A stretch of 64,000 nt of DNA, taken from assembly GCA_020629035.1 (NCBI GenBank), contig JAHDEC010000018.1, positions 1-64,000 on the forward strand, read 5' to 3'. The stretch is from Saprospiraceae bacterium. Lineage in GTDB: Bacteria; Bacteroidota; Bacteroidia; Chitinophagales; Saprospiraceae. Shown here one piece after another: positions 63,374 to 64,000 of the stretch. Within the stretch, counting starts at the first letter, position 1. Each line of letters starts with the position of its first letter. The notes under the pieces were generated by a model. It did no database searches. It was given only the letters and a program-made list of their open reading frames with translations, and was not told the DNA's origin. Position numbers and translations under genes: made by a program.

Positions 63374-64000
63374 TTAACTTTTTTTAGGTAGAAAAACAAA
63401 TAATGAAGAGTGTGCAAAATTATGTTCTCTTATGATTTTAAAGCCATTATATTCTACCATTGCTCTCATTAGGTCGGGATTATTTCTGGAAAATCCTTCA
63501 TTCTTTTGAGCAGCTTCGGTATTCTGATCTGAAAACTGAATGGCAAGTTTTGCTCCTGGTTTTAATAGAGGCTTTATATTTTTAAGTATATAAAATATTT
63601 CCAAGGGATCTATATGTACAAACACACCATAACTAAATACAAAATCAACAGACTTAGGAGCTACTCCTGGATAGTCTGTGCCATTGGATAAGACATATTC
63701 CATATTGTTGTTATCCTTAAAACGGTTTTTTAATAAAGAAATCATTTTAGGGTTTATATCTGATGCGATACATTTTCCAAACTCACTTAAATAATGGGTC
63801 CATCTTCCACCTCCAGAACCTATCTCTAGTGCAGTCTGATTTTTATCCACGTAAGGGAGCAGATATTTTTCTATTAAAACACGCAAATGGCCTTTATTTT
63901 CTGGTAATCCCCAGTGATCACCATAGAATTCTCCTTTTTTTCCTTTTAGTTTCCTATCAAATAAACCAATATTATCTGACCAGACTTCTATATTCTTTTC
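63374..64000 (-). CDS. Class I SAM-dependent methyltransferase (paralogue 2), 5' end outside the window
   Basis: The frame is open to the last base of the window. Residues encoded at 63884-64000 (such as WSDNIGLFDRKLKGKKG and GDHWGLP) align with the start of the adjacent paralogue (NHWGNPEE). The TTG at 63886 is therefore not the start, and at least 38 further residues belong to the protein. The domain has ALEIGSGGGRWTHYL, CIASDINPKM, VFSYGVFVHIDP and NNPDLMRAM. The true start lies beyond 64000. It is the tandem duplicate of the gene at 62735-63370; the methyl acceptor is unknown but a surface glycan would fit the locus. Confidence 0.85.
   Translation of the reverse strand, partial: EKNIEVWSDNIGLFDRKLKGKKGEFYGDHWGLPENKGHLRVLIEKYLLPYVDKNQTALEIGSGGGRWTHYLSEFGKCIASDINPKMISLLKNRFKDNNNMEYVLSNGTDYPGVAPKSVDFVFSYGVFVHIDPLEIFYILKNIKPLLKPGAKLAIQFSDQNTEAAQKNEGFSRNNPDLMRAMVEYNGFKIIREHNFAHSSLFVFLPKKS

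Overview
The window comes from a low-GC member of the Bacteroidota, most likely a Saprospiraceae-like marine lineage. This rests on: type IX secretion (T9SS) C-terminal sorting domains on several exported proteins; SprB-like and SdrD-type surface repeats; many short lipoproteins; repeated TAnnTTTG (-7) promoter boxes; ECF sigma factors paired with membrane anti-sigma proteins; a CHAT protein; a DUF4105/Lnb protein; and the short proline-tRNA ligase. The genus cannot be fixed from this sequence. I found no CRISPR array, insertion sequence, prophage or plasmid gene.

Layout. 1-3.8 kb: AT-rich edge and a large T9SS surface protein. 4.1-8.9 kb: a divergent signalling cluster with an ECF sigma factor and a TPR anti-sigma-like membrane protein on one strand, and a secreted Cys-rich protein plus a TPR-CHAT protease-like protein on the other. 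9-11.3 kb: an LpxR-like protein and smpB. 11.3-13.7 kb: a second ECF sigma factor with a protein that joins five cytoplasmic repeats, one membrane helix, a periplasmic linker and an outer-membrane barrel. 13.9-21.6 kb: housekeeping and envelope genes (parC, a FadL-type porin, a Ser/Arg-rich secreted protein, proS) and a tRNA-Ser/tRNA-Pro pair. 22.5-26.3 kb: a glycosyltransferase, a membrane protein and a secreted esterase. 26.4-33.5 kb: a possible structured RNA, an alanine/Na+ symporter, folK, a deoxynucleoside kinase, sppA and three exported proteins. 33.6-39.8 kb: DUF5916 protein, TonB-C-like protein, DUF4105/Lnb, PAP2 phosphatase, ArnT-like transferase. 39.9-48.5 kb: ugd, acyl-CoA carboxylase beta, Omp85-type barrel, rffA, a large methyltransferase and galE.

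48.6-64 kb is a surface-polysaccharide and glycolipid region. It holds a T9SS fibre protein with an S74 chaperone domain, a lipoprotein-MBOAT-SGNH acylation unit, a tight GT2-sulfotransferase-methyltransferase-flippase-like operon, a CDP-deoxysugar operon (rfbF, rfbG, reductase, sugar O-methyltransferase-like), a second SGNH-like protein and two tandem paralogous methyltransferases. The last one runs off the window. Together these would make, methylate, possibly sulfate and acylate an envelope glycan.

The observations most worth following are the trans-envelope sigma regulator at 11.3-13.7 kb, the sigma/CHAT cluster and its damaged-looking start codon, the possible structured RNA at 26.4 kb, three promoters that place the transcript start on the start codon, and the out-of-frame overlap of Lnb with a TonB-like domain at an A6 run.
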